DNA of 64,000 bases. Source: Buchnera aphidicola (Brachycaudus tragopogonis) (GTDB lineage Bacteria; Pseudomonadota; Gammaproteobacteria; Enterobacterales; Enterobacteriaceae). The stretch spans positions 62,001 to 126,000 of the forward strand of contig NZ_OZ060418.1 of NCBI RefSeq assembly GCF_964059175.1. The letters run 5' to 3'. Position numbers and translations under genes: made by a program. This document shows, piece after piece, positions 40,880-52,023 of this stretch (position 1 is the stretch's first letter; each line of letters begins with the position of its first letter). The notes below the pieces were generated by a model. It saw nothing but the letters and a program-made list of their open reading frames with translations. It ran no database searches and was not told the origin of the DNA.

Positions 40880-41944
40880 TTATTTTTTATCACATTGTGC
40901 TCTAAATCTTAACAAGTGATCCATTAATACAATAGCTACCATTGCTTCGGTTATTGGAATAGCTCGTAATCCTACGCATGGATCGTGTCGACCTTTAATA
41001 ACAATTGGAACGTTTTCATTTTTTTTGTTTATTGTTTTTCCTGGTTTCCGAATACTTGAAGTTGGTTTAAATGCTGTTTTTAAAATAATTTTTTCACCAT
41101 TACTAATACCCCCTAAAATTCCTCCAGAACGATTGCTTAGAAAACCTTTATCTGTTATTTCATCGCGGTGTTCACTTCCTTTTTGATTTACTACTAAAAA
41201 TCCGTCTCCAATTTCTACTCCCTTTACCGCATTAATACTCATTAAAGCATGTGCTAAATCAGCATCAAGACGATCAAATACTGGTTCTCCAAGACCGATA
41301 GGAACATTTTCAGCGATAATTGTTATTTCGGCTCCAATGGAATCGCCTGTTTTTTTTAGGTATTTGATTAATTTCTCTAGTTCTAAAATTTTTTCAGGAT
41401 CAGAGCAAAAAAAGGGGTTTTTTTCTACTTCTTCCCAGGATTTAAATAAACATTTTATGTTACCCATAGCAGATAAATATGCGCGTATAGTTATACCGTA
41501 TTTATAGTTAAGATATTTTTTCGCAATTGCACCTGCTGCAACACGCATAGTAGTTTCACGAGCAGAAGATCTTCCTCCACCACGATAATCTCTAATTCCA
41601 TATTTTTTTTCATAAGTATAATCAGCATGACCTGGTCTAAATAAATCTTTAATATTACTATAGTCTTCTGAACGTTGATCATTATTATGAATTATTAAGC
41701 CAATACTTGTACCAGTGGTAACACCGTTAAAAATGCCAGAAAGTATCTGAACATTATCTAATTCACGACGCGAAGTGGTATAACGAGAAGTTCCTGGTCT
41801 TCTACGATTTAAATCGTCTTGTAAATCTTTATGAGATATTTTTAAACCTGGTGGTGTTCCATCAATTATACATCCTAATGCTTCGCCATGTGATTCACCA
41901 AAAGTAGTTACACAAAATACTTTTCCAATTGTATTTCCAGACAT
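40880..41944 (-). CDS. aroC: Chorismate synthase
   Basis: Last step of the shikimate pathway, using reduced FMN. The start at 41944 ([20 protein letters not shown]) matches E. coli; an 11-residue extension to 41977 is not conserved. The protein has 354 residues. Signatures present are [33 protein letters not shown] and [13 protein letters not shown]. It supplies chorismate for aromatic amino acids. Its upstream region is divergent with smrB. Confidence 0.96.
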   Translation of the reverse strand: MSGNTIGKVFCVTTFGESHGEALGCIIDGTPPGLKISHKDLQDDLNRRRPGTSRYTTSRRELDNVQILSGIFNGVTTGTSIGLIIHNNDQRSEDYSNIKDLFRPGHADYTYEKKYGIRDYRGGGRSSARETTMRVAAGAIAKKYLNYKYGITIRAYLSAMGNIKCLFKSWEEVEKNPFFCSDPEKILELEKLIKYLKKTGDSIGAEITIIAENVPIGLGEPVFDRLDADLAHALMSINAVKGVEIGDGFLVVNQKGSEHRDEITDKGFLSNRSGGILGGISNGEKIILKTAFKPTSSIRKPGKTINKKNENVPIVIKGRHDPCVGLRAIPITEAMVAIVLMDHLLRFRAQCDKK

Positions 41945-42180
41945 ATATATTCTTCTTATTAAAGTGAAATAGTGCAATACAGAATAAATATAAAAAATGA
42001 GTTTTTATTTTGTAAAACATTAAAATTAATAAAATTTCTATATAATTTTATTAATTGAATAATTTTTTTATTTGTTGTTTTTATAAAAACTAAATTATAT
42101 AATTAATTAAATAAAAAATGTTTATAAAAAAATAAAAATCTATGTTTTAAATATTATTAATATTCTTGGTAAAAACAATT

Positions 42181-42714
42181 ATGAATAAAAATAGTGAATT
42201 TACTGTTAACTCTAATACTTTGTTTCGTCAATTCCTAAATGGTACTCGAGAAATAGTGCAAGATACTATTTTTCATTCTAGAATTGATAAAAAAAATAAT
42301 ACTAATATAGCATCTAATCGTATTATTTTTGAACAAGACGCTCATAGTCATTACTTTTCTCGTGGAAATAAAAAACATTTTTTTAAAGATAACCCTGTTT
42401 CTTATATTCGTCATAAAAATGCATATCATATCTTAAAAAATCTACAAAAAGGAAAATATAATCCGGACATTTTTCTTGATTTACATGGATTAACACAGTA
42501 TCAGGCACAAAAAGAATTAGGAGTATTGATTACTACATGTCAAAAAGAAAAAATTTTTTGTGCACATGTTATGCACGGATACGGTAAACATATTTTAAAG
42601 CAACAAACACCTTTTTGGTTATCTCAACATCCAGATATCATAGCTTTTCATCAAGCTCCTAAATTTTTTGGGAATGATGCCGCAATTATAGCTATTATTG
42701 ATATTAACTCTTAA
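42181..42714 (+). CDS. smrB: Ribosome rescue endonuclease SmrB
   Basis: Smr-domain nuclease that in E. coli cuts mRNA at collided ribosomes. The ATG at 42181 (MNKNSEFTVNSNTLFRQFL) gives 177 residues (E. coli 183). The Smr domain is intact with FLDLHGLTQYQAQKEL and the MHGYGKHILKQQTP motif. The C-terminal HQAPKFFGNDAA segment also aligns. A TTG five codons upstream is an alternative start. Confidence 0.95.
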   Translation: MNKNSEFTVNSNTLFRQFLNGTREIVQDTIFHSRIDKKNNTNIASNRIIFEQDAHSHYFSRGNKKHFFKDNPVSYIRHKNAYHILKNLQKGKYNPDIFLDLHGLTQYQAQKELGVLITTCQKEKIFCAHVMHGYGKHILKQQTPFWLSQHPDIIAFHQAPKFFGNDAAIIAIIDINS

Positions 42715-42744
42715 ATATAAATATATTAAATAGGCACACTCTTA

Positions 42745-42779
42745 TTACTGTAATAAAATTAATAATTTTATTATCGTAA
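42745..42779 (+). terminator. Hairpin after smrB
   Basis: A perfect 10-bp stem, TAATAAAATT (42751-42760) with AATTTTATTA (42764-42773), extended by TTAC / GTAA beyond a 2-nt internal loop. It lacks a T-run. Confidence 0.4.
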
Positions 42780-42840
42780 ATTCTATTTATTATATTTAAA
42801 TTTTAAGATAACATCATTTATCGTATACGTATCTTCTAAT

Positions 42841-42906
42841 TATAATATGTTTTCTAATATAATAGAAAAATTTTTTTTAAAAACCCGTATGTTTTTGGGT
42901 TTTTTT
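42841..42906 (+). promoter_or_regulatory. his leader: -10 box and terminator-like hairpin
   Basis: A perfect TATAAT (42841-42846) is followed by a hairpin AAAAACCC (42879-42886) / GGGTTTTT (42897-42904) and a T-run, all upstream of hisG at 42971. If transcription begins near 42853, the hairpin lies inside the leader, where E. coli has its attenuator. No short frame rich in His codons is present. No good -35 box was found. Confidence 0.45.
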
Positions 42907-42970
42907 ATTTTTCAGAGTAATAATTAATGTTTTTTTTATAAAATAAAAAATATTTCAAGGAACGTTTAAT

Positions 42971-43870
42971 ATGTTTGATAATAATCGTGTACGTATAGCG
43001 ATGCAAAAAACTGGTCGTTTAAGCAGTGATTCTATAAAGTTGCTAACATGCTGCGGAATTAAAATTAATTTAAAACAGCAAAAACTAATAGCTTTTGCTG
43101 AAAATATGCCTATTGATGTTATGTTAGTACGTGATGATGATATTCCTGGATTAGTTATGGATGGTGTCGTTGATTTAGGAATTGTTGGAGAGAATGTTTT
43201 AGAAGAAGAGTTATTAAACAGAACTTCTCAAAAATTAGAATGTTCTTATATAACTTTAAGGCGTTTAGATTTTGGAATTTGTAGATTATCTTTAGCACTT
43301 CCAGTCAGTACTGTATATTCTGATATTACATGTTTTAAAAATACTAGAATTGCAACCTCATATCCTAATTTACTAAAAAAATATTTAGATAAAAAAAATA
43401 TTATATTTAAATCATGTATGTTAAATGGTTCAGTTGAAGTAGCTCCCAGAGCTGGATTAGCTGATGCTATTTGTGATTTAGTTTCAACAGGAGCAACATT
43501 AGAAGCAAATGGTTTACGTGAAGTACAAATTGTATATCACTCTCATGCCTGTCTCATCTGCAGGACTGGAGATATTAATAACATAAAAAAAGAAGTTATT
43601 AATAAATTAATGACACGTATTAAAGGTGTTATTAAAGCTCGTGAATCTAAATATATCATGCTACATGCCCCTGTAAATAAATTAGAAGAAGTTATCTCTT
43701 TACTGCGAGGAGCAGAAAGACCAACTATTTTAAAATTAGCTGGTGATGATGATCGAGTAGCTATGCATATGGTGAGTAGTGAAACGCTTTTTTGGGAAAC
43801 CATGGAAAAATTAAAATCTTTAGGAGCTAGTTCAATTTTAGTTTTGCCGATTGAAAAAATGATGGAGTAA
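42971..43870 (+). CDS. hisG: ATP phosphoribosyltransferase
   Basis: First enzyme of histidine synthesis, joining ATP and PRPP, and the feedback-inhibited step in E. coli. The 299 residues equal the E. coli long form. It starts [13 protein letters not shown], and the PRPP loop region [19 protein letters not shown] and the regulatory-domain tail [20 protein letters not shown] are nearly identical. An AAGGA site precedes the ATG. It opens the hisGDCBHAFI operon. Confidence 0.98.
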   Translation: MFDNNRVRIAMQKTGRLSSDSIKLLTCCGIKINLKQQKLIAFAENMPIDVMLVRDDDIPGLVMDGVVDLGIVGENVLEEELLNRTSQKLECSYITLRRLDFGICRLSLALPVSTVYSDITCFKNTRIATSYPNLLKKYLDKKNIIFKSCMLNGSVEVAPRAGLADAICDLVSTGATLEANGLREVQIVYHSHACLICRTGDINNIKKEVINKLMTRIKGVIKARESKYIMLHAPVNKLEEVISLLRGAERPTILKLAGDDDRVAMHMVSSETLFWETMEKLKSLGASSILVLPIEKMME

Positions 43871-43877
43871 AAAAATA

Positions 43878-45185
43878 ATGCAATATTTTAAAGATATTAT
43901 TTATTGGAATAAATTAAATACTGATGATCAAAAAATAATTTTATCAAGACCAGTTTTAAAAGAAAATAGCTCTATAAAAAAAATTGTTCAAGAAATTATA
44001 GAAACTGTAAAAATGACAGGTGATCAAGCTTTAAAAGAATATGCTTTATTATTTGATAAATATGAAAATAATAAATTTGAAGTTCTTGAGAATAAAATTA
44101 TTGAATCTTCGTATAACATTAGTAAAGAATTAAAAAAAGCAATTCTCAATGCAAAAAAAAATATTAGATGTTTTCATGAAGCTCAAATACCTTCAAAAAT
44201 AGATATTGAAACACAAATTGGAGTGCGTTGTCAGCAAGTTTGTTTACCTTTAAATTCTATAGGAATCTATATTCCTAGCGGAACAGCACCTTTATTTTCG
44301 ACTGTATTAATGCTTGCAATACCTGCTAAAATTGCTGGTTGTAAAGAAATTGTGCTTTGTTCTCCTCCTCCTATTAGTAATGAAGTACTTTATACATCAC
44401 ATATTTGTGGTATAAAAAAAATTTTTCAAATCGGAGGAGCTCAAGCTATAGCAGCACTTGCTTTTGGTACTCAAACTATTCCTAAAGTAGATAAAATTTT
44501 TGGACCTGGAAATGCTTATGTAACAGAAGCAAAATTGCAAGTTAGTTCTCTTTTCAACGGACCAGCAATAGATATGTTGGCGGGACCTTCAGAATTATTA
44601 GTTATTGCCGATCATTTTTCTAATCCAGATTTTGTTGCTGCTGATTTATTATCACAAGCTGAACATGGTTTATCTTCTCAAGTAATATTATTGACTCCAT
44701 CTGAGGATTTAGCACAAAAAGTGCTTATTTCTATTAATAAGCAGTTAAAAAAATTATCTAGATTGTCAGAAATACTGATAGCACTAAAAAATAGCGCAAT
44801 TATTATTACTAAAAATTTATTACAATGTGCTAAAATATCAAACTTATACGCGCCTGAGCATTTAATTATTCAAACACAATCACCAAGAGAAATACTCAAT
44901 CACATTTTTAATGCTAGTTCCATTTTTTTAGGCCCATGGTCTCCTGAATCTGCAGGTGATTATGCATCTGGAACAAATCATGTTTTACCTACATATGGTA
45001 GGTCTATTACTCATTCTGCTTTAGGATTACCTGATTTTCAAAAGCGTGTCTTAATACAAGAACTAACTTCTCAAGGGTTAATGAACTTATCTAGTACTCT
45101 TAAAACATTATCTTCTGCAGAAAAACTTGAAGGACATAAAAATGCTGTAAAAGTTCGTATCGATTTCTTAAAGGAAAAAATATGA
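43878..45185 (+). CDS. hisD: Histidinol dehydrogenase
   Basis: Oxidises histidinol to histidine in two NAD+ steps using zinc. The 435 residues are E. coli length (434). Signatures seen are the SIGIYIPSGTAPLFSTVLM region, the GPGNAYVTEAK motif, AGPSELLVIAD, LLSQAEHG (zinc-binding) and the GDYASGTNHVLPT tail. It is seven bases after hisG with a GGAG site and overlaps hisC by 4 bp. Confidence 0.98.
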   Translation: MQYFKDIIYWNKLNTDDQKIILSRPVLKENSSIKKIVQEIIETVKMTGDQALKEYALLFDKYENNKFEVLENKIIESSYNISKELKKAILNAKKNIRCFHEAQIPSKIDIETQIGVRCQQVCLPLNSIGIYIPSGTAPLFSTVLMLAIPAKIAGCKEIVLCSPPPISNEVLYTSHICGIKKIFQIGGAQAIAALAFGTQTIPKVDKIFGPGNAYVTEAKLQVSSLFNGPAIDMLAGPSELLVIADHFSNPDFVAADLLSQAEHGLSSQVILLTPSEDLAQKVLISINKQLKKLSRLSEILIALKNSAIIITKNLLQCAKISNLYAPEHLIIQTQSPREILNHIFNASSIFLGPWSPESAGDYASGTNHVLPTYGRSITHSALGLPDFQKRVLIQELTSQGLMNLSSTLKTLSSAEKLEGHKNAVKVRIDFLKEKI

Positions 45186-46261
45186 TAGATGATTTTATTA
45201 AATTAGCTAGAAATAATATACAAAAATTAGAACCTTATCAGTCTGCGCGACGTATTGGAGAAGGACGTAGTGGTGATATATGGTTAAATGCAAACGAATC
45301 ACCTACATCTGTATTTTTTAAATTAAAAAAAAAATCATTTAATCGTTACCCAGAATGTCAACCAAAAGAATTAATATCTTACTATGCTAATTATGCTAAT
45401 GTATCTTGTGATCAAGTTTTAGTGACAAGAGGGGCAGATGAAGGGATTGAATTGTTAATTAAAGCCTTTTGTGAACCAGGAAAAGATGCAATTATTTACT
45501 GCCCTCCTACATATGATATGTATGGTATAAATGCCCGAATACATGGAGTGAAAATAAAAGAAATTCCCACTATTAAAGATAGTTGGCAATTAGATTTATT
45601 AAATATTAAATCGAATTTAAATAGCGTAAAATTAGTATATATTTGTAATCCTAATAATCCTACTGGTAATATTATTTTAAAACAAGATCTTATATCATTA
45701 CTTAAAATGACTTTAGGACATTGTTTGATTATAATTGATGAGGCGTATATCGAATTTTCTCCTCAAGAAAGTATGACGCGTTATTTAAACGCATACCCTA
45801 ATTTAGTAATTTTAAGAACACTTTCAAAAGCTTTTGCTTTAGCGGGAATAAGATGTGGTTTTGCTTTAGCTAAAAAAAACATTATTAACATTTTGAATAA
45901 AGTTATCGCTCCTTATCCAATATCTATACCTGTTGCTGATATAGCTATTCAGTCCTTAGAGACAGATTATATTGAATTTATGAAAAATAGAGTATTCGAT
46001 TTAAATTCTAATCGCGTTTTTTTAATGAATGAGTTAAATAAGCTTGCTTGTGTAGAAAAAGTTTTTGAAAGTCATGCTAATTATATATTAGTACAGTTTT
46101 TTATGTTTGAAAAAATTTTTTATACTTTATGGGATAAAGGAATTGTGTTAAGAAATCAAAATGATAAAATTAATTTAAAAAAATGTCTAAGAATATCTAT
46201 AGGAACACGTTTAGAATGTTTCCGTTTAATTCAAGAACTTCAATTTTTTTCTAAAAAATAA
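45182..46261 (+). CDS. hisC: Histidinol-phosphate aminotransferase
   Basis: PLP enzyme converting imidazole acetol phosphate to histidinol phosphate. The 359 residues match E. coli (356). The PLP lysine is in RTLSKAFALAGIRCGFA; NPNNPTG and IIDEAYIEF are intact. Its ATG overlaps the end of hisD and uses an AAAGGA site inside hisD. Confidence 0.97.
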   Translation: MIDDFIKLARNNIQKLEPYQSARRIGEGRSGDIWLNANESPTSVFFKLKKKSFNRYPECQPKELISYYANYANVSCDQVLVTRGADEGIELLIKAFCEPGKDAIIYCPPTYDMYGINARIHGVKIKEIPTIKDSWQLDLLNIKSNLNSVKLVYICNPNNPTGNIILKQDLISLLKMTLGHCLIIIDEAYIEFSPQESMTRYLNAYPNLVILRTLSKAFALAGIRCGFALAKKNIINILNKVIAPYPISIPVADIAIQSLETDYIEFMKNRVFDLNSNRVFLMNELNKLACVEKVFESHANYILVQFFMFEKIFYTLWDKGIVLRNQNDKINLKKCLRISIGTRLECFRLIQELQFFSKK

Positions 46262-46280
46262 AGTTTTTAAAGAGGTATTC

Positions 46281-47342
46281 ATGAAAAATAAAATATTATT
46301 TATTGATCGAGATGGTACGTTAATAGATGAACCAAGTAATGATTATCAAGTCGATTCGATAAGTAAATTAGTATTTAAAAATAATGTGATTTCTTCATTA
46401 CGAAAATTGATAAAATTTAATTATAAACTAATTATGGTTACAAACCAAGATGGACTTGGTAGTAAAAACTTTTCTTGGACAGATTTTAATATACCCCATT
46501 TTTTTATGCTAAATATTTTTCGTACAGAAGGAATCATATTTGATGATATATTAATTTGTCCACATTTTTTAGAGGATAACTGTATATGTCGTAAACCAAA
46601 AACAAAAATGGTAGAACCATGGTTATCTAAGATGGATGCAAAAAATAGCTATGTTATTGGTGACCGAGACACAGATATGGAATTTTCAAAAAATATTCAA
46701 GTCCCAGGAATTCAATACAAAGAAAATACATTTAATTGGAGAGACATTACAAAAAAAATTATAAATAGCAATAGATATGCAGAAGTTTGTAGAATTACAA
46801 AAGAAACTAATGTAAATATACAAGTATATCTAGATTCAGAAGAAAAAAGTAAAATTAAAACTGGTATAAATTTTTTTGATCACATGTTAGAGCAGTTATC
46901 AGTACATAGTGGTATTTGTATGCATATTTTCGTAAAAGGTGATCTTCATATTGATGATCATCATACAGTAGAAGATACAGGTATTGTATTAGGCGAAGCA
47001 TTATTGCAATCTTTAGGAAAAAAAAATGGTTTATGTAGATTTGGTTTTTATTTACCTATGGATGAAAGTCGATCGAATTGTATAATAGATATATCAAATC
47101 GTCCATATTTAAAGTTTCAAGCTAACTTTAATTATAAAATGGTTGGTGATCTTAATACTAGTATGATTGAACATTTTTTTTATTCTCTTTGTTACTCTAT
47201 GAAGATCACATTGCATTTATTTGCAGAAGGTAAAAACGATCATCATTGCGCTGAAAGTTTATTTAAAGTATTTGGACGCGCATTACGTCAAGCTATCAAA
47301 ATTGAAGGAAATGTTTTACCGACATCTAAAGGAATTCTATAA
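46281..47342 (+). CDS. hisB: Bifunctional HisB (histidinol-phosphatase / IGP dehydratase)
   Basis: Both activities are retained in 353 residues (E. coli 355). The N-terminal HAD phosphatase has [12 protein letters not shown] (nucleophile and acid Asp), a zinc loop [14 protein letters not shown] and GDRDTDMEF. The C-terminal dehydratase (from about 165) has [22 protein letters not shown] and HHCAESLFK. An AGAGGT site precedes the ATG, and it abuts hisH. Confidence 0.98.
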   Translation: MKNKILFIDRDGTLIDEPSNDYQVDSISKLVFKNNVISSLRKLIKFNYKLIMVTNQDGLGSKNFSWTDFNIPHFFMLNIFRTEGIIFDDILICPHFLEDNCICRKPKTKMVEPWLSKMDAKNSYVIGDRDTDMEFSKNIQVPGIQYKENTFNWRDITKKIINSNRYAEVCRITKETNVNIQVYLDSEEKSKIKTGINFFDHMLEQLSVHSGICMHIFVKGDLHIDDHHTVEDTGIVLGEALLQSLGKKNGLCRFGFYLPMDESRSNCIIDISNRPYLKFQANFNYKMVGDLNTSMIEHFFYSLCYSMKITLHLFAEGKNDHHCAESLFKVFGRALRQAIKIEGNVLPTSKGIL

Positions 47343-47932
47343 TGAATGTAGTTATCATAGATACGGGCTCTGCTAATTTAACTTCAATTAAAGTAGCTAT
47401 TAAAAGATTAGGTTATAATCCTATAATTACTTCTGAACCTTCTATAGTATTAAGGTCTAATAAAGTTTTTTTACCTGGAGTAGGTACTGCTTCTGCAGTG
47501 ATGAAATTTTTATTTGATAAAGGATTAGTTAACATTATTAAAAAATTGACGCAACCAATTTTAGGGATATGTTTAGGTATGCAACTGCTTTGTAGTTTTA
47601 GTGAGGAGTGTGAAGGAGTAAAAACTATAGGTGTAATGAAATCTTCTGTATTACGTTTGCGGGCGCATAATTTACCGCTACCACATATTGGATGGAATAA
47701 AATTAAATTTAATTATTCACATCCTTTATTTAAAAATATAATTAATAATTCAAGATTTTATTTCGTTCATAGTTATATAGTACCTATTAACACATATACA
47801 TTATCTACTACAGATTATAGTGTTAATTTTAGCTCAGTGATACAAAAAAATAATTTTTTTGGTGTTCAGTTTCATCCAGAAAAATCTGGAAATATAGGAT
47901 CACAATTGTTAAAAAACTTTTTGGAGATGTGA
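47342..47932 (+). CDS. hisH: IGP synthase glutaminase subunit HisH
   Basis: Class I glutamine amidotransferase that delivers ammonia to HisF. The 196 residues equal E. coli. The catalytic triad is visible: Cys in GICLGMQLL (about 78) and His and Glu in [11 protein letters not shown] (about 178-180). The oxyanion-strand motif appears as LPGVGTA. It starts one base before the hisB stop ends. Confidence 0.97.
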   Translation: MNVVIIDTGSANLTSIKVAIKRLGYNPIITSEPSIVLRSNKVFLPGVGTASAVMKFLFDKGLVNIIKKLTQPILGICLGMQLLCSFSEECEGVKTIGVMKSSVLRLRAHNLPLPHIGWNKIKFNYSHPLFKNIINNSRFYFVHSYIVPINTYTLSTTDYSVNFSSVIQKNNFFGVQFHPEKSGNIGSQLLKNFLEM

Positions 47933-47936
47933 TTTT

Positions 47937-48674
47937 ATGATTATTCCTGCATTTGATTTTATCGATGGTGAAGTGGTACGTTTATATCAAGGTAATTATT
48001 CTAATAAAAAAAAATATGATATACACCTCCGGTCTTGTTTAGAAGAATACCAATTGAAAGGAGTAAAAAATATTCATTTAGTAGACTTAGATGGAGCAAA
48101 AAATAGTTGTAACAGACAATTAGAATTTTTTAAAAAAATATTATCTTGTACTACTATTCCTATTCAAATAGGAGGGGGTATCAGAACGGAGGAAGACATC
48201 AGTAAGCTTTTAAATTTAGGTATTGAAAAAGTGGTTATTGGTTCCTCTGTGATAAAAAATAAAAATGAAGTAAAAAAATGGTTTGAAATATACGGTGCAG
48301 ATAAAATTGTTTTAGCATTAGATGTATACATTGATAGTAATAATAATAAAGAAGTATATATTCATGGTTGGAAAAAAAAATCTAAAATTACTTTAGAAGA
48401 AATTATTGAATATTTTTCACCCAATGGATTAAAACATGTATTATGTACTGATATATCTAAAGATGGAACATTATTAGGTCCAAATATTAAATTATATAAG
48501 GAACTTTCAAATTCTTTTAAAAACATAAAATTTCAAGCATCTGGAGGAGTAGGAAAATTAGAAGATATTATATCTTTAAAAAAAACCGGGGTTGATAGTG
48601 TTATTATTGGTCGTAGTTTGTTAGAAAAAAAAATCAGAATAGAAGAGGCGTTGCAATGCTGGCAAAACGAATAA
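47937..48674 (+). CDS. hisA: ProFAR isomerase HisA
   Basis: TIM-barrel Amadori isomerase (phosphoribosylformimino-AICAR-P isomerase). The 245 residues equal E. coli. Asp8 lies in the start [18 protein letters not shown], with the phosphate-binding [12 protein letters not shown] and [11 protein letters not shown] loops and the second catalytic Asp in [10 protein letters not shown]. The usual PALD or PAID motif reads PAFD. It overlaps hisF by 19 bp. Confidence 0.97.
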   Translation: MIIPAFDFIDGEVVRLYQGNYSNKKKYDIHLRSCLEEYQLKGVKNIHLVDLDGAKNSCNRQLEFFKKILSCTTIPIQIGGGIRTEEDISKLLNLGIEKVVIGSSVIKNKNEVKKWFEIYGADKIVLALDVYIDSNNNKEVYIHGWKKKSKITLEEIIEYFSPNGLKHVLCTDISKDGTLLGPNIKLYKELSNSFKNIKFQASGGVGKLEDIISLKKTGVDSVIIGRSLLEKKIRIEEALQCWQNE

Positions 48675-49432
48675 TAGCATGTTTAGATGTGAGTAACGGT
48701 GTAGTAGTTAAAGGAATACAATTCCAGAATCATGAAATTGTAGGCGACATTATACCTTTAGCTCAACGCTATGCAGATGATGGTGTAGATGAATTGGTTT
48801 TTTATGATATTAGTGCTGCAATAAATAATAAATTAGTTAATCGAAGCTGGATAGAACGTGTAGCTAAAGTAATTAATATTCCTTTTTGTGTTGCTGGAGG
48901 AATTAAAAGTGTAGAAGATGCAAAAAATATTTTATCTAGCGGTGCAGATAAAATATCAATTAATTCTTCAGCATTAATAAATCCTGATTTAATAACTAAG
49001 ATGTCTGATCGTTTTGGTGTTCAATGTATAGTAGTTGGTATTGACTCTTGGTTTGATCAAGTACGAAAAAGTTATATGGTTCAACAATATACAGGAGAGA
49101 TTACTAAAACATATCAGACTAATTGGAAAACATATGATTGGGTTAAAGAAGTTCAAAAAAAAGGAGCAGGTGAAATTGTTTTAAATATGATGAATAAAGA
49201 TGGTTTACAAAAAGGTTATGATCTTTTACAGCTTAGTCAAATACGATCTATTTGTAAGGTTCCTTTGATTGCTTCAGGAGGTGCCGGAAGAGCAGAACAT
49301 TTTTATGATGCATTTGATCAATGTAACGTTGATGGTGTTTTGGCAGCATCTGTTTTTCATAAAAATATAGTAAATATAAAAGCATTAAAAAATTTTTTAA
49401 TTCAAAAAGGAATGGAGATTAGAGCGTGTTAA
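48656..49432 (+). CDS. hisF: IGP synthase cyclase subunit HisF
   Basis: TIM-barrel cyclase that forms imidazole glycerol phosphate and AICAR with HisH. The 258 residues equal E. coli. Catalytic Asp11 is in [16 protein letters not shown] and Asp130 in VVGIDSWF; the phosphate loops [11 protein letters not shown] and [11 protein letters not shown] are intact. An AGAGG site lies within hisA. Confidence 0.98.
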   Translation: MLAKRIIACLDVSNGVVVKGIQFQNHEIVGDIIPLAQRYADDGVDELVFYDISAAINNKLVNRSWIERVAKVINIPFCVAGGIKSVEDAKNILSSGADKISINSSALINPDLITKMSDRFGVQCIVVGIDSWFDQVRKSYMVQQYTGEITKTYQTNWKTYDWVKEVQKKGAGEIVLNMMNKDGLQKGYDLLQLSQIRSICKVPLIASGGAGRAEHFYDAFDQCNVDGVLAASVFHKNIVNIKALKNFLIQKGMEIRAC

Positions 49433-50061
49433 AAACAGAAGATTTATTAAATCTAAATTGGACAAAAACTAATGGTATGGTTCCTGTAATTATACAAAAT
49501 TATCTTTCAAATCAAGTTTTAATGCATGGTTATATGAACCAAGAAGCTTTGTCAAAAACTCAGAAATGTGGTTTAGTAACATTTTATTCTCGCACTAAAA
49601 AACGTTTATGGACTAAAGGAGAAGAATCAGGATGTTTTTTAAAAGTTATCGAAATTACGGCAGATTGTGATTATGATACATTATTAGTGCTAGTTGAACC
49701 TACAGGTAAAACATGTCATTTAGGGAATGTTAGTTGTTTTCTTCCTACAAAATCTAATATCAATTTTTTATTCCATTTAGAAGAGATTATAAAAAATAGA
49801 AAAAACGTATATAGAAGTAATTCGTATACATATGAATTATATAAATCTGGTACTAATCGTATAGCACAAAAAGTAGGTGAAGAAGCTATAGAAACAATTT
49901 TAGCAGCTATGCAAAAAAATAAAAATGAATTAATTAATGAATCTTCAGATTTAATTTATCATTTAATTGTATTATTACATGATCAAAATTTAAATTTAAA
50001 CATTGTTTTAAATAATTTAAAAAAAAGAAATCAAGAACAATTGTTTGGTGACTGCAAATAA
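49426..50061 (+). CDS. hisI: Bifunctional HisI (PR-AMP cyclohydrolase / PR-ATP pyrophosphatase)
   Basis: Second and third steps of histidine synthesis in one protein. The 211 residues are close to E. coli (203). The N-terminal cyclohydrolase has [23 protein letters not shown] and the metal-binding DCDYDTLL and [10 protein letters not shown]; the C-terminal MazG-like part has [13 protein letters not shown] and the [13 protein letters not shown] segment. It starts with GTG at 49426, overlapping hisF, with a GGAG site eight bases upstream. It is the last gene of the operon. Confidence 0.97.
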   Translation: MLKTEDLLNLNWTKTNGMVPVIIQNYLSNQVLMHGYMNQEALSKTQKCGLVTFYSRTKKRLWTKGEESGCFLKVIEITADCDYDTLLVLVEPTGKTCHLGNVSCFLPTKSNINFLFHLEEIIKNRKNVYRSNSYTYELYKSGTNRIAQKVGEEAIETILAAMQKNKNELINESSDLIYHLIVLLHDQNLNLNIVLNNLKKRNQEQLFGDCK

Positions 50062-50422
50062 ATTTACTGATTTTCTTAATAAGCAAAACACTAAAAGTTA
50101 ATTTATAATATTTCAATTTCACAAAAAAATTCAATTATATAAATATATATATCTTATATGTAATAATCTCTATTACTTGAAAAATATTAAATCAATAATA
50201 TGCAAGTAACTTTTTCTTTTTTATTTAAATATCACAAAAAAATTATACAAGAAATTTATCTGTACTTTAAATTGATAGAAGAACTGTTTTAATATTTTAT
50301 TTTTAATCAATGAAAAATTGAAAATGTTTAAAATATCATTTATTGTGTAAGAGATAAAATAAAATATAGTAATTTATGAAGACATGTATTGTATTTTTAG
50401 CATATTTTAGTTGGAGAAAAAA
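50062..50422. other. Intergenic region between hisI and gnd
   Basis: 361 bp of A+T-rich DNA. It holds the his operon terminator (50173-50225) and presumably the gnd promoter; no other structure or coding potential is seen. Confidence 0.6.
50173..50225 (+). terminator. his operon terminator
   Basis: TTACTTG (50173-50179) pairs with CAAGTAA (50203-50209), with further A-T pairing inside, followed by TTTTTC and more T residues from 50211. Confidence 0.6.
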
Positions 50423-51835
50423 ATGTCAAAACAACAAATTGGTGTTGTGGGAATGGCAGTAATGGGACGTAATTTAGCATTGAATATCGAAAATAAAAGT
50501 TATACTGTTTCTATATTTAATAGAACAGCCTCAACAACAGAAGATGTAGTCAATAAAAATCCAGGAAAGAATATTTTTCCATATTTTTCTATTAAAGATT
50601 TCGTTAATTCACTTATAAGACCTAGATGTATTTTATTAATGGTACAGTCAGGAAAACCTACTGACGAAACTATTCAATCAATTATTCCTTATTTAGAAAA
50701 AGAAGACATATTAATTGATGCAGGTAATACTTTTTATAAAGATACTGTACGAAGAAGTGATGAGTTATCTAAATATGGTATTAATTTTATTGGTATGGGG
50801 GTATCTGGAGGTGAATTAGGAGCATTACATGGTCCATCAATTATGCCTGGAGGTCAAAAAGAAGCATATAAACTTGTCTCTTCTATGTTAAAGAAAATAG
50901 CAGCTAAATTTCAAAATGAATCATGTGTAAGCTATATTGGTCCCAATGGATCTGGTCATTATGTAAAAATGGTACACAATGGTATTGAATATGGTGATAT
51001 GCAATTAATTGCAGAGTCATATTTTTTATTAAAACATTTATTACATTTAAATAATCAAGAGTTATCAGATACATTTTCTGAATGGAATAAAGGGGAATTA
51101 AATAGTTACTTAATTAACATAACAAAAGACATTTTTATTGAAAAAGATAATAATGGTAAATATTTAATAGATATTATCTTAGATGTAGCAGAAGATAAAG
51201 GAACTGGAAAATGGATTAGTCAAAATGCTTTGGAACTTCGCGAGCCTCTTTCGTTAATTACTGAATCTGTTTTTTCACGTTATTTATCATCTCTTAAAAA
51301 ACAACGCATAACAGCATCAAAAATATTAAAAGGACCTAATATAAAAGCATCAATTAAAAATCGAAATGATTTTATTGAAGAAGTTAGACGTGCTTTATAT
51401 TTAGGAAAAATAATCTCTTATGCACAAGGTTTTGCTCAATTAAAAAAAGCTTCAGAAAAATATTCTTGGTTTTTAAAATATGGTGAAATAGCTAAAATTT
51501 TTAGAGCAGGTTGTATTATTCGAGCAAATTTTTTACAAAAAATAACAGAAGAATATTCTAATAATGGAAACATACTTAATTTATTATTAACACCATATTT
51601 TTCAGAAATAGCTAACAAATATGAAGAGTCATTGAGAAAAATAGTTGTTTATGCAGTGAAGTATGGTATTTCAGTTCCTACTTTTTCTGCAGCTATATCA
51701 TACTATGATAGTTATAGATCATTGTATCTACCAGCTAATCTTATTCAAGCTCAAAGAGATTATTTTGGATCACATACTTACCAAAGAATTGATAAACATG
51801 GTCATTTTCATACAAATTGGTCTATAAAAAAATAA
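50423..51835 (+). CDS. gnd: 6-phosphogluconate dehydrogenase
   Basis: Oxidative pentose phosphate enzyme producing ribulose 5-phosphate and NADPH. The ATG at 50423 ([20 protein letters not shown]) matches E. coli and has a GGAGA site; an in-frame TTG at 50411 is not needed. The 470 residues are full length (E. coli 468). The NADP fold [10 protein letters not shown], the signature [14 protein letters not shown] (catalytic Lys/Asn region) and [10 protein letters not shown] are intact. It supplies ribulose 5-phosphate to ribB and ribose 5-phosphate to the his genes next door. Confidence 0.98.
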   Translation: MSKQQIGVVGMAVMGRNLALNIENKSYTVSIFNRTASTTEDVVNKNPGKNIFPYFSIKDFVNSLIRPRCILLMVQSGKPTDETIQSIIPYLEKEDILIDAGNTFYKDTVRRSDELSKYGINFIGMGVSGGELGALHGPSIMPGGQKEAYKLVSSMLKKIAAKFQNESCVSYIGPNGSGHYVKMVHNGIEYGDMQLIAESYFLLKHLLHLNNQELSDTFSEWNKGELNSYLINITKDIFIEKDNNGKYLIDIILDVAEDKGTGKWISQNALELREPLSLITESVFSRYLSSLKKQRITASKILKGPNIKASIKNRNDFIEEVRRALYLGKIISYAQGFAQLKKASEKYSWFLKYGEIAKIFRAGCIIRANFLQKITEEYSNNGNILNLLLTPYFSEIANKYEESLRKIVVYAVKYGISVPTFSAAISYYDSYRSLYLPANLIQAQRDYFGSHTYQRIDKHGHFHTNWSIKK

Positions 51836-51913
51836 TATTAATTATTATAATATTCAAAAAAACTTATATATCTATATTATATTTCATCGATGTTGCTCAA
51901 TTATTAAAATTAA

Positions 51914-51948
51914 ATAGCAGACGATGTTAAAACATATCTCTGCTATTG
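51914..51948 (+). terminator. Terminator after gnd
   Basis: A perfect 9-bp stem, AATAGCAGA (51914-51922) with TCTGCTATT (51940-51948), with inner pairing, followed by a T-rich stretch. Confidence 0.7.
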
Positions 51949-52023
51949 TAATTTATTTTATTAAAAAATATATTTTAAACGCATATTTATTAAAAATATA
52001 TTTATTATATAGTAGGTGCGAAA

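Noticed and set aside
42715..42970. his leader peptide with a run of His codons
   Set aside because: The one short frame present (ATG at 42847) has no histidines, so a peptide-based attenuator is not supported.
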